Assembly (NCBI GenBank): GCA_964410485.1
Contig: CAYPHJ010000142.1
Coordinates: forward strand, 1 to 9,526
DNA: 9,526 nucleotides
Reading direction: 5' to 3'
Source of the DNA: CAYPHJ01 sp964410485
Lineage (GTDB): Bacteria; Desulfobacterota; Binatia; UBA9968
Position 1 is the stretch's first letter. Every line of letters starts with the position of its first letter. Shown piece by piece: positions 1-6,612 of this stretch. Made by a program: the position numbers and the translations under genes. The notes under the pieces are model-generated. The model was not told where the DNA came from and did no database searches. It was given only the letters and a program-made list of their open reading frames with translations.

Positions 1-956
1 GAGCGTTCCGTGGTCCGGACCGAGCCGCCATGAATGTACGAGTGATCCAGGGTGAAGCAAGAGTCCCACTTGCGCCACCGCTCGGCTTTCGTACCCGTCA
101 GATCCGTCGAATCTTCCACTGTCGAACAAAAACAAGTCGGACAAACCAGAGTACAATTGCCGCAGGTGAGACAACGCGACGCCACATCATTCCAACGCGG
201 GTGCTCCAGATTATTGTAGAGCAACTCCTTTATATCGTCGGTTCTCATGGTCCGTCCCATACGCGACGCGGTGTTCTCGATGACCTGTTCGGCGCTTTGT
301 TGCTCGTGCGTCTCGGCCGCGCGATGAGGTATTTCTTGTAAAACCGCTTCCCCCTTTTCGGTACCGGCCTCGGCAACAAAATAGTGTAGCGAATCTTGCA
401 TCACTTCCGTGAGCGCCAAGTCGTAACCAAATGTCGCACGCGGACCGGTTTTCATGGAAACACAAAAGCATGTGCCACCAGACTGGCCGCAGTTGAGAGC
501 AACGACAAAAACACGTTCGCGCTCCGCCTTGTAATGGGGATCGACGTAAGGACCCTCTCGAAATATACGATCCTGAATGGCGATCGCGTGAATCTCGCAG
601 GAGCGCACGCCGATAAAGGCGAGAGGCGGCCCGTCCTCGGTCTCCGCCTGGATCGCGAAAGAATTGTCCTTTCGCTCCGCGCTCCACAGGCGAAGAGCCG
701 GAGGAAAGAGAAACTTCTTCCACGAGTGCGGCCCAACCGCGTAACCAAATAGCGCACCATCGCCGCGGCGCTTCAGACGATATGTTCCGCCCTCCTGTTC
801 GTCGGTCCATCCCTCCGGCAGATCGGAAACTGCGAACAGCTCGTCGTAAACGATGGCCCCGTCGCGTACCGCGGGGCCGAGGATTTTGTAGCCACGACGC
901 TTAAGAGCGCTGAATAGAGAGCCAAAATCGGCTCGCTGGATGAGTACCGTCGTCAT
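1..956 (-). CDS. 4Fe-4S dicluster protein, sulfhydrogenase/group 3 NiFe hydrogenase beta-subunit-like (partial, C-terminus off the left edge)
   Basis: Translating the minus strand from the ATG at 956-954 gives 318 open codons that continue past position 1. The N-terminus (MTTVLIQRADFGSLFSALK) is followed by the pattern of the HydB/AsrA-like family: GVRSCEIHAIAIQDR near residues 116-130, a Cys cluster NCGQSGGTCFC at 155-165, then the ferredoxin motif C262-x2-C265-x2-C268-x3-C272-P with extra C275 and C277, and WDSC at 297-300. Such subunits carry [4Fe-4S] clusters and pass electrons between a flavin subunit and the hydrogenase or reductase core in the cytoplasm. The family is usually about 350-370 residues, so some 40-50 residues and the second Cys cluster lie outside. 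The remaining operon genes (flavin, small and large subunits) would be expected to the left; none is visible here. An in-frame ATG at 1013-1011 would add 19 residues but lacks a good ribosome site and would extend past the usual family start. An anaerobic sulfite reductase A-like role is the main alternative. Confidence 0.85.
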   Translation of the reverse strand, partial: MTTVLIQRADFGSLFSALKRRGYKILGPAVRDGAIVYDELFAVSDLPEGWTDEQEGGTYRLKRRGDGALFGYAVGPHSWKKFLFPPALRLWSAERKDNSFAIQAETEDGPPLAFIGVRSCEIHAIAIQDRIFREGPYVDPHYKAERERVFVVALNCGQSGGTCFCVSMKTGPRATFGYDLALTEVMQDSLHYFVAEAGTEKGEAVLQEIPHRAAETHEQQSAEQVIENTASRMGRTMRTDDIKELLYNNLEHPRWNDVASRCLTCGNCTLVCPTCFCSTVEDSTDLTGTKAERWRKWDSCFTLDHSYIHGGSVRTTER

Positions 957-976
957 GGTAAGTTCGCTGGGTCCAT
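953..976 (-). promoter_or_regulatory. Possible 7-codon leader ORF overlapping the hydrogenase-beta-like start
   Basis: On the minus strand a strong Shine-Dalgarno-like AGGAAGG sits a few bases before an ATG at 976-974 that encodes MDPANLP and stops with TGA at 955-953. The stop overlaps the ATG of the main gene as ATGA. The main gene has no good ribosome site of its own, so translation could be coupled through this mini-ORF. Chance is a real alternative at this length. Confidence 0.25.
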
Positions 977-1059
977 GACCCTTCCTGTTGTGTCCCGCCC
1001 CTTTTGGATGCATCCTAGCGCACGAAACAATCATCTACCAGCCAGGAGAGCTAAAATCT
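957..1059. promoter_or_regulatory. Divergent intergenic region with two short palindromes
   Basis: This gap separates the divergently read iron-sulfur gene and uspA, so it should hold promoters for both. It contains GGGTC-CAT-GACCC at 969-981 and the perfect 10-bp palindrome GGATGCATCC at 1006-1015, either of which could be an operator half or full site. I could not identify convincing -35/-10 boxes, nor an FNR-like TTGAT-N4-ATCAA site. Confidence 0.4.
1044..1049 (+). promoter_or_regulatory. Ribosome binding site of uspA
   Basis: AGGAGA lies about 10 bases upstream of the ATG at 1060. It decides the start in favour of this ATG over the TTG at 988 in the same frame, which would add 24 residues unlike the family. 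Confidence 0.7.
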
Positions 1060-1551
1060 ATGAAAACCGAAGCTCAACGCAGCGGTATACAAAGAATCCT
1101 CGTGCCTGTCGATTTTTCATCCTACTCCAAGAGCACAATCGAGTATGCGTCGATGATAGCTAAACGGTTTAACGCAACCATACTCCTCATGCATGTCATC
1201 GACTCAACCCCTTACAGCGTAACCGATACATTCAAGGTGGTTGACCATCAAAAAGTTTTGGAAACCCTGGCAGGTTCGCTGTTGCAGAACCTGGTCGAGG
1301 ATCTGCGGGCACGGAACCTCGAGGTGAAGAGCCATTTAGTTTGGGGCAATCCGAATCGCGAGATCCTGGACACGGCACAACGGGAAACAGCCGACTTGAT
1401 TGTCATGGGAACGCATGGCCGGACCGGACTACCACACGTTATCATAGGCAGCGTTGCCGAAAGAACCGTTCGTCTATCTCGCATCCCCGTCTTGACTATA
1501 CCTCTATCCACCACCGCGCCTACGAGGAAGCGGGCGTCCTCAGAGCCGTAG
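1060..1551 (+). CDS. Universal stress protein, UspA family
   Basis: This 163-residue protein has the usual single-domain Usp length. The N-terminal strand reads ILVPVDFSSYSK (residues 13-24) with the conserved Asp18 that binds adenine nucleotide in the family. The C-terminal half carries the ATP-binding signature G-x2-G-x9-G-S: G117-T-H-G120 and G130-S131, followed by ERTVRLSRIPVLTIP, the strand used for dimerisation. Proteins of this ATP-binding subclass are cytoplasmic dimers induced under starvation, oxygen limitation or redox stress; the actual trigger here is unknown. The start at 1060 is supported by AGGAGA upstream. It is read divergently from a hydrogenase-like iron-sulfur gene, which fits, but does not prove, shared control by redox or anaerobic conditions. 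A basic tail of about 10 residues (TRKRASSEP) follows the domain. Confidence 0.93.
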   Translation: MKTEAQRSGIQRILVPVDFSSYSKSTIEYASMIAKRFNATILLMHVIDSTPYSVTDTFKVVDHQKVLETLAGSLLQNLVEDLRARNLEVKSHLVWGNPNREILDTAQRETADLIVMGTHGRTGLPHVIIGSVAERTVRLSRIPVLTIPLSTTAPTRKRASSEP

Positions 1552-1868
1552 TAGCCGCCGGAAGAACAATCAACATCCACCCTGTGCAATCGGTTACGAA
1601 AGATCCGTTTGGGCACCATGTAGGGCAGACCTGTGTGTCTGACCTGGGCGTTCAGGCAGGGCCGTCCCTACAAGTTCCTGGCGTCTTCCATCGTCTTTTC
1701 AAAAGTGGAAATTTCCCCTGACGTGTCGTCATGCCGTATGGCTTTTGCCGAGAATCCGAGGAAAGTGAATTTGAGCTGACCTCAGCTGGAGAGTGCGTCT
1801 CAAATATGACACATTAGAATGTACGTCCGACTAGGAGCCGGAGGTATCGTTTTTGCTCCCTTGTTCCA
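1552..1868. other. Intergenic region, no gene seen
   Basis: This 317-bp stretch lies between uspA and the acyl-activating fusion gene. Open frames crossing it are short or are shadows of uspA, and have no family pattern. It contains two small palindromes, GGAAATTTCC at 1707-1716 and AGCTGA-CC-TCAGCT at 1774-1787. A GGAGGT at 1840-1845 is 23 bases before the next ATG, too far for a normal ribosome site. No clear stem-plus-T-run terminator or sigma-70 promoter was recognised. Confidence 0.6.
1774..1787. repeat. 14-bp palindrome AGCTGA-CC-TCAGCT
   Basis: A perfect inverted repeat with 6-bp arms and a 2-bp centre, about 80 bp upstream of the lipid-enzyme start. It could be an operator for that gene; it is too short to act as a terminator. 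Confidence 0.35.
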
Positions 1869-4541
1869 ATGGTGACATCACTTACGACGCTCCAGGATAT
1901 TATTACCGGGTTGACTGAGCACCGCGGCCGGACGGCTGTGATCGGGTTCAAAAAAGACGGCGTCCACAGCTACTTGTTTGAAGAACTCGGCGATCTGGCT
2001 CGGCGGCTGGGGCACGGGCTCAACAAAACGGGCGTCGAGCCTGGTTCCCGGGTACTCCTCTTCGCGCCCAACCAACCCGAGTGGATTCTCGTCTGTCTTG
2101 CGCTCATCTGTGCCCGCGCGGTGCCTGTGCCGATCGACGTCCAGATCGGCGGGGAAGATCTCGCAACCGTACTGCAACAGTCCGATGCCCATTGGGCCTG
2201 CACAACCCGGAGTCTGGCTGACCGGCTCGAAGGCAGCGGGCGCCGCTTGCATCATATATTGTTCGACGCCGAAGCGGAGGAACGTCCTCACTGGCGGAGA
2301 TTTCTCGCGGACTCTGCCAACGGCCTTACCTCCCCATCACCTGATGATCTTGCAGTGCTGTTCTATACTTCGGGTACGTCGGGGCAACCGAAGGGTGTGC
2401 CCCTAACGCACAAAAATCTTACCTCTAATCTCAACGCGCTCCTCGAGGCCGGTCTTTTACGACCCGATGATAGAGTACTTTTGCCCCTGCCGCTGCATCA
2501 CGTCTATCCGTTCACAATCGGAATGTTGGCACCTCTAGCCGCTGGGGTGCCGATTATTCTGCCGGGCGGACTGAGTGGAAAAGAATTCCTGCGCGCACTG
2601 CAGGAGGGAGCCGCGACGGCCGTTATCGGCGTCCCCCGCCTTTATGGCGCTTTTTACCAGGCAATCGAGTCGTCGTTTGCACAGAGAAGTCGCATCCTTG
2701 CGGCAGCCTTTCGTGGAGTACTGGCCATCTCGATCGGGCTGCGGCGCCGATTGGGTCTCAGGGCAGGCGATTACTTGTTCGCAACGGTGCGTAAGCGGGC
2801 AGCGCCTCGCCTGAGCGTGCTTGCCTCAGGTGGCTCTGCCATGGAACCCGATCTCGCCTGGAAGCTGGAAGGCCTGGGGTGGCGAGTAACCAGCGGCTAC
2901 GGCTTAACAGAGACATCACCACTGCTCACTTTCAACGAGCGCGGCAATGAGAAAATAGGCAGCGCCGGCCGGCCGCTTCCCGGAGTAGAGCTACGCATCG
3001 GCGCGCCTGTAAGGGGAAGCGAATTTGGCGAAGTCCTTGCTCGCGGCCCGAGCGTCTTCTCCGGCTACTGGCGGCTGGAGGAGGCCACTCGAGATGCGTT
3101 TACGCCCGACGGTTACTTTCGCACGGGCGATCTGGGATTTCTCGATAGAGACGGATTTCTCCATCTGATCGGCAGAGGATCGTCGATGATCGTTCTCTCC
3201 GGCGGCGAGAATATTCAGCCGGAAAAGGTGGAAGCCGCGCTCGAGCGCAGTCCCTTCATCCGTGAGGCTGGTGTCTTGGCTCGAAAAGATCGTCTGGCGG
3301 CGGTGATCGTTCCCGAACCGCAGACCCAAGGCCAACCCGAACCCATGGAAGATCTCATCCGCAAGGAGATACAAAGGGAGTCGGTCAGCCTGCCCTCACA
3401 TCACCGCGTGGCCGAGTACGTGATTAGCCGCGAGCCTTTGCCACGCACTCGAATCGGAAAGATTCGGCGGCACAAACTCGAAGAACAATTCGACCGCGCA
3501 AAGAGAGGTCAAGGAACCAAGCCGGGTCCAGTGCCGCTGGAAGAAATGAATCCTGAGGACCAGGAGCTTTTGGCGAGTCCGGGAGCGAAACAGATCTGGG
3601 AGTGGCTGGCCCGCCGCTACCCAGAGGCGCGTCTCGCGCCGGAGACCAGCCTGCGCTATGACCTGAGCGTCGATTCGATGGATTGGCTCAATATGACATT
3701 AGAGGTCCATGAGCTAACGGGAGTCGATCTCCCCGAAGCCGCCATTGTCCGCATCGAAACTGTGCGCGATCTGCTTCGCGAAGTCGCCTCCCCAGCAGCT
3801 TTGTCGGTGGGGGGTGCCGACCCGATAGAACGCCTGAAACGTCCTAAAGAGATGCTGAGCGAAGAACGGCGCCGCTGGCTCGAGCCGCGCCACGGACTCG
3901 CCCGTGTGCTGGGGTCATTCCTGTTTGCGGTTAACCGCGGCCTCATACGCTCGTTCTTCCGCCTTAGCGTTCGCGGGAAGGATCGCCTCCCACCGTTTGG
4001 CCCTTTCATCCTTGCTCCCAATCACGTGAGTTATCTGGATCCGCTCGCGGTCGGAGCGGCTCTCCCGAAAAACGAACTGAATCGAACCTACTGGGGAGGT
4101 TGGACGGGCATCATGTTTGCGAATTCGGTCATTCGTCTCGTTAGTCGCGCCGTTCGTGTAATCCCGATCGATCCGCAAGGCGGGCCGCTCTCCAGCGTAG
4201 CATTCGGAGTAGCCGCGCTGAAGGACAAGTACAATGTTGTCTGGTTTGCTGAAGGCGGCAGAACGCCGGACGGAAAACTGGGGCGCTTTCGGCCAGGAAT
4301 AGCGGTATTGACTAGCGCAGAGCCAGTCCCGGTGGTCCCCGTTTGGATCGAAGGAACGTATGCGGCCCTGCCCATGGGCAGCTGCTTGCCGCGGCCGCAC
4401 AAAATCACGGTCACCTTCGGTGCGCCGATTGATGCCAAGGATCTCCATGCAAAAGACCACGACAGCCGCTCGTACCAGGCGATTGCCGACGTTATTCACG
4501 ACCGCGTTGCGGCACTCGGCGAAAGGTCGAGAGAATTCTAA
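1869..4541 (+). CDS. Acyl-activating enzyme / acyl carrier domain / PlsC acyltransferase fusion
   Basis: The 890-residue protein has three domains. Residues 1 to about 545 are an AMP-binding acyl-CoA/acyl-ACP synthetase: phosphate loop YTSGTSGQPKG (166-176), GYGLTETSP (343-351), YFRTGDLGF (416-424), and PRTRIGKIRR (525-534) with the catalytic-type Lys531. Residues about 570-645 form a carrier domain with DSMDWL, whose Ser603 is the predicted phosphopantetheine site. Residues about 690-885 are a PlsC-type glycerolipid acyltransferase with NHVSYLD (718-724, the NHx4D box) and FAEGGRT (793-799, equivalent to FPEGTRS). The likely job is to activate a free fatty acid, load it on the internal carrier, and transfer it to a lysophospholipid or related acceptor at the membrane. 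E. coli Aas joins similar end domains in the opposite order without a carrier. The ATG at 1869 has no strong ribosome site. Substrate and acceptor cannot be read from sequence. Confidence 0.9.
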   Translation: MVTSLTTLQDIITGLTEHRGRTAVIGFKKDGVHSYLFEELGDLARRLGHGLNKTGVEPGSRVLLFAPNQPEWILVCLALICARAVPVPIDVQIGGEDLATVLQQSDAHWACTTRSLADRLEGSGRRLHHILFDAEAEERPHWRRFLADSANGLTSPSPDDLAVLFYTSGTSGQPKGVPLTHKNLTSNLNALLEAGLLRPDDRVLLPLPLHHVYPFTIGMLAPLAAGVPIILPGGLSGKEFLRALQEGAATAVIGVPRLYGAFYQAIESSFAQRSRILAAAFRGVLAISIGLRRRLGLRAGDYLFATVRKRAAPRLSVLASGGSAMEPDLAWKLEGLGWRVTSGYGLTETSPLLTFNERGNEKIGSAGRPLPGVELRIGAPVRGSEFGEVLARGPSVFSGYWRLEEATRDAFTPDGYFRTGDLGFLDRDGFLHLIGRGSSMIVLSGGENIQPEKVEAALERSPFIREAGVLARKDRLAAVIVPEPQTQGQPEPMEDLIRKEIQRESVSLPSHHRVAEYVISREPLPRTRIGKIRRHKLEEQFDRAKRGQGTKPGPVPLEEMNPEDQELLASPGAKQIWEWLARRYPEARLAPETSLRYDLSVDSMDWLNMTLEVHELTGVDLPEAAIVRIETVRDLLREVASPAALSVGGADPIERLKRPKEMLSEERRRWLEPRHGLARVLGSFLFAVNRGLIRSFFRLSVRGKDRLPPFGPFILAPNHVSYLDPLAVGAALPKNELNRTYWGGWTGIMFANSVIRLVSRAVRVIPIDPQGGPLSSVAFGVAALKDKYNVVWFAEGGRTPDGKLGRFRPGIAVLTSAEPVPVVPVWIEGTYAALPMGSCLPRPHKITVTFGAPIDAKDLHAKDHDSRSYQAIADVIHDRVAALGERSREF

Positions 4542-4626
4542 TGGAAGTATCGTTACTGCAGGTTTAGTATGACAGGCTTTATCAACAGGCTTAGCGTAGC
4601 TGCCGTAATGGAGTCGAGGACATCAA

Positions 4627-4639
4627 TTTCACCACGAAG
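4627..4639 (-). repeat. Inverted copy of the CTTCGTGGTGAAA repeat
   Basis: TTTCACCACGAAG is the exact 13-bp reverse complement of CTTCGTGGTGAAA at 4893-4905. The two copies enclose about 253 bp that contain the large palindrome, an arrangement like terminal inverted repeats. Confidence 0.65.
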
Positions 4640-4727
4640 TGTTTCATGAGCTTACGCTCGCCCGCAGACAATGAAAATCAGCCCTCAGGCACAGAACGGC
4701 GGCGGCAGGATGGAACAAGCGGTGATC

Positions 4728-4782
4728 AAATCCCCCAATAGCCCCCTTTGCAAAGGGGGCGGGCCGCAGGACCGGGGGATTT
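4728..4782. repeat. Nested inverted repeat (REP/MITE-like, possible terminator)
   Basis: The outer arms AAATCCCCC (4728-4736) and GGGGGATTT (4774-4782) are perfect 9-bp reverse complements. Inside lies a perfect 20-bp palindrome at 4741-4760, GCCCCCTTTG joined to CAAAGGGGGC. Similar C-run/TTTGCAAA/G-run palindromes are, to my knowledge, scattered in many environmental and cyanobacterial genomes, so this is probably a copy of a dispersed palindromic element. The T-rich stretch directly after it (TTTTCTTTTC) means it could also end transcription from the upstream lipid gene. Confidence 0.75.
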
Positions 4783-4876
4783 TCTTTTCAAGCGGGTGAC
4801 TGAGTTTTGCATAAGTTCAATTTTTAAAGGAGGACGCGAAGCTCGGCACGGGTTTCGAAAAAACATACTGTCTTCT

Positions 4877-4908
4877 TTCGTGCTCTTCGTATCTTCGTGG
4901 TGAAAAAC
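4877..4908 (+). repeat. TTCGT short-period repeat (TTCGTGGTGAAAAAC end)
   Basis: TTCGT occurs at 4877, 4886 and 4894, spacing 9 then 8, ending in GTGGTGAAAAAC. To my knowledge such CTTCGTGTCTTCGTGGTGAA tracts recur between genes in many environmental bacterial genomes. They are non-coding; the opposite strand gives the spurious reading FHHEDTKSTKE. Confidence 0.7.
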
Positions 4909-4942
4909 ACTTTTTCCCATTTGGCTCTGCCGCGCTGGGACC

Positions 4943-4957
4943 TCCGTGGTGAGAAAC
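4943..4957 (+). repeat. Degenerate direct copy of the TTCGTGGTGAAAAAC repeat
   Basis: TCCGTGGTGAGAAAC matches 4894-4908 at 13 of 15 positions, offset by 49 bp in the same orientation. It lies just before nfeD. Confidence 0.5.
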
Positions 4958-4980
4958 TTTCGTTGACAACACTCTTGTTT

Positions 4981-4984
4981 GGAG
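4981..4984 (+). promoter_or_regulatory. Ribosome binding site of nfeD
   Basis: GGAG sits 7 bases before the ATG at 4992, which begins a clean signal peptide, so this start is well supported. Confidence 0.65.
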
Positions 4985-4991
4985 CAAAGCG

Positions 4992-6323
4992 ATGAAGGCT
5001 ATTTGCCAGTTTTGTTTTCTGTTCGCGTGCGGGGTGATGCTTGTTGTCTCGCCGGGCGCTTACGCCCAACAGCCGCACGTGAATCTCATAGTCATCAACG
5101 GCACCATCAACCCGGCTGTCGTGGAATTCATCGAAGATAGCCTTCGGACTTCGCAGGAAGAGGGAGCCCGCGCCCTCGTTATTCAATTGGACACCCCTGG
5201 CGGGCTCCTGAGCTCCACCCGGAATATTGTCAAAGACATTCTTGGTGCTCCCGTTCCGGTAATCGTCTATGTCGCGCCGAGTGGTTCCGGCGCGATTTCG
5301 GCCGGAACCTTTATTACGATGGCAGCTCATGTGGCAGCCATGGCACCCGGCACGAACATTGGCGCGGCTCACCCTGTGGGAGTGGGTGGCCAAGATGTCG
5401 GTGAGGTGATGACTGAGAAGCTCGCCAACTTTGTCGCATCATACGGTAAGGCAATTGCCGAGCGACGCGGCCGCAATGTCGATTGGGCTGTGGAGGCCGT
5501 GAGAGAGAGCAGGGCGGTGACGGAACGTGAAGCCCTGAAGCTCAACGTGATCGATCTCGTCGCCGGTGATCTTAACGATCTCTTTAAACAAGCGAGTGGC
5601 CGTAAAGTGGAAGTGGCCGGGCAAATGACGGTGCTGCAGCTCGTAGGAGCTGCGGTGCGGACGCTTGAAATGACGCTGGCGCAAAAATTCATCAATTTCA
5701 TCGCCGATCCCAACATCGCTTTTTTTCTGATCATGCTTGGTATAGTGGGACTCTACATCGAGTTTTCAAATCCCGGCATGATTTTTCCGGGAGTGGCGGG
5801 AGCAATTGCGCTTCTGCTCGCCATGGCGGCGTTTCAGGTGTTGCCGGTGAACTACGCCGGCGTGGCGCTCCTGCTTCTCGGTCTTGGATTACTTGTCGCG
5901 GAGTTATTTTCGCCAAGTTTTGGCATTCTGGGTACGGGCGGTATTATTTCATTTTTGATCGGGTCCTTTATCCTGTTTGATGTGACGGGAGAAAGGCTCG
6001 TGATCGATCGCGCGATTCTCGTCACTGTCGTTGCCACTATGGGTGGGTTGATGCTGATTGTGGCTTATCTTGCGACGAAGACGCAGGTCGGGCGGCCGAC
6101 CACCGGCCGAGAAGCGCTGATCGGCAAGACGGGCCGTGTGACTCAGCGCATCGATCCCATTGGAAAAGTCACCGTTCATGGCGAGCTTTGGTCCGCCGAG
6201 AGCGATGAGCCACTGGAGGTGGGCGAAGAAGCAGTGGTAACCGACGTGGTAGATTTGAAGCTTCGTGTCCGTCCGGCAAGAGCAGCAGGCCAGAAAGGAT
6301 CGGCCACAGAGTCGCTGGCATAG
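4992..6323 (+). CDS. nfeD: Long-form NfeD membrane protein with ClpP-like serine protease domain
   Basis: The 443-residue protein begins with a signal peptide (FCFLFACGVMLVVSPGAYA, probable cleavage after Ala25). Residues about 30-210 form the ClpP/crotonase-fold protease: LDTPGG (67-71), GSGAISAGTFI with the predicted nucleophile Ser103, and MAPGTNIGAAHPVG. Lys143 in EKLANF lies 40 residues on and fits the Ser-Lys dyad known from the archaeal homologue PH1510 (41 apart). About four membrane helices follow between 241 and 361. The C-terminal NfeD OB-fold covers about 372-428 (GREALIGKTGRV, GELW). Family members cut the hydrophobic C-terminus of stomatin/SPFH partners at the membrane. The usual SPFH partner gene is not beside it here: the preceding gene is the lipid enzyme and the next is Rieske. 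The isolated position leaves its substrate open. Confidence 0.93.
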   Translation: MKAICQFCFLFACGVMLVVSPGAYAQQPHVNLIVINGTINPAVVEFIEDSLRTSQEEGARALVIQLDTPGGLLSSTRNIVKDILGAPVPVIVYVAPSGSGAISAGTFITMAAHVAAMAPGTNIGAAHPVGVGGQDVGEVMTEKLANFVASYGKAIAERRGRNVDWAVEAVRESRAVTEREALKLNVIDLVAGDLNDLFKQASGRKVEVAGQMTVLQLVGAAVRTLEMTLAQKFINFIADPNIAFFLIMLGIVGLYIEFSNPGMIFPGVAGAIALLLAMAAFQVLPVNYAGVALLLLGLGLLVAELFSPSFGILGTGGIISFLIGSFILFDVTGERLVIDRAILVTVVATMGGLMLIVAYLATKTQVGRPTTGREALIGKTGRVTQRIDPIGKVTVHGELWSAESDEPLEVGEEAVVTDVVDLKLRVRPARAAGQKGSATESLA

Positions 6324-6386
6324 TTCTTATGCTCGCAAAGTGTTCTTATCCGTTTGGCAATTTTACAATGGGTTAGTTTTGGATCC

Positions 6387-6410
6387 ATCACTCCATTACT
6401 CCACCACTCC
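6387..6410. repeat. Octamer tandem repeat, A(T/C)(C/T)ACTCC x3
   Basis: Three 8-bp units in a row, ATCACTCC, ATTACTCC and ACCACTCC, followed by a final A. The opposite strand reads as EWWSNGVM, a typical spurious translation of this kind of tract. It matches a type of CACTCCATTACTCC repeat I recall from environmental genomes; that link is from memory. Confidence 0.7.
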
Positions 6411-6420
6411 AGGGGCCCCT
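6411..6420. repeat. Palindrome AGGGGCCCCT abutting the octamer repeat
   Basis: A perfect 10-bp palindrome that starts exactly where the octamer tract ends. CCAGG at 6409-6413 also has its reverse complement CCTGG at 6424-6428, so alternative small stems are possible. Confidence 0.45.
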
Positions 6421-6471
6421 CATCCTGGGAGCATTTGGACAGCAACGTTTCGCGAACTCAGTAGAGCTGAT

Positions 6472-6489
6472 TGTCTCTTTTTCGAGACA
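6472..6489. repeat. Small hairpin TGTCTC-TTTTTC-GAGACA
   Basis: Perfect 6-bp arms around a 6-base loop. No T-run follows, so it is not a good terminator; an operator or leader hairpin of the downstream operon is possible. Confidence 0.35.
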
Positions 6490-6612
6490 CAGCGCTGGCC
6501 GTGTGTCCCGTTTTTGAGGCGTGAAGGTCTGATTTCCGGACTTACTACCTTTTGCGACATTCGTTAGTTGATGGCTGGCCTCTGATTTGCTGCCGCAATT
6601 GTAGCTTCGCTC

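Larger units (their letters stand above)
4542..4991. other. Repeat-rich intergenic region, no gene seen
   Basis: This 450-bp gap precedes nfeD. It holds a nested palindrome at 4728-4782 and TTCGTGGTGAAA-type repeats in both orientations, given as separate entries. Minus-strand open frames across it are translations of those repeats. AAGGAGGA at 4827-4834 has no start codon at a usable distance. A TTGACA at 4963-4968 could be a -35 box, but no -10 box fits before the start codon. Confidence 0.7.
6324..6612. other. Intergenic region upstream of the respiratory operon
   Basis: This 289-bp gap should hold the promoter of the Rieske-cytochrome bc-oxidase operon, but I could not pick out convincing boxes. 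It contains the octamer tandem repeat, a 10-bp palindrome and a small hairpin, listed separately. No credible gene is present. Confidence 0.6.

Noticed and set aside
211..810. Open frame of 199 codons on the minus strand
   Set aside because: It is in a different frame from the clear iron-sulfur protein on the same strand and shows no family pattern.
1341..1721. Plus-strand open frame running from uspA into the gap
   Set aside because: It overlaps uspA in another frame, has no ribosome site and no recognisable motif.
4827..4834. AAGGAGGA as a ribosome site for a small gene
   Set aside because: No ATG, GTG or TTG lies at a usable distance downstream.
4963..4991. TTGACA as the -35 box of an nfeD promoter
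   Set aside because: The spot 17 bp downstream is next to the start codon and has no -10-like sequence.
4726..5393. Minus-strand open frames across the repeat region and the start of nfeD
   Set aside because: Readings such as FHHEDTKSTKE are translations of the TTCGT repeat, and the rest is antisense to nfeD.
6387..6410. CRISPR array
   Set aside because: Units are 8 bp in direct tandem without spacers.
6176..6445. Minus-strand open frame reading EWWSNGVM
   Set aside because: It is the translation of the octamer repeat joined to the antisense of nfeD.
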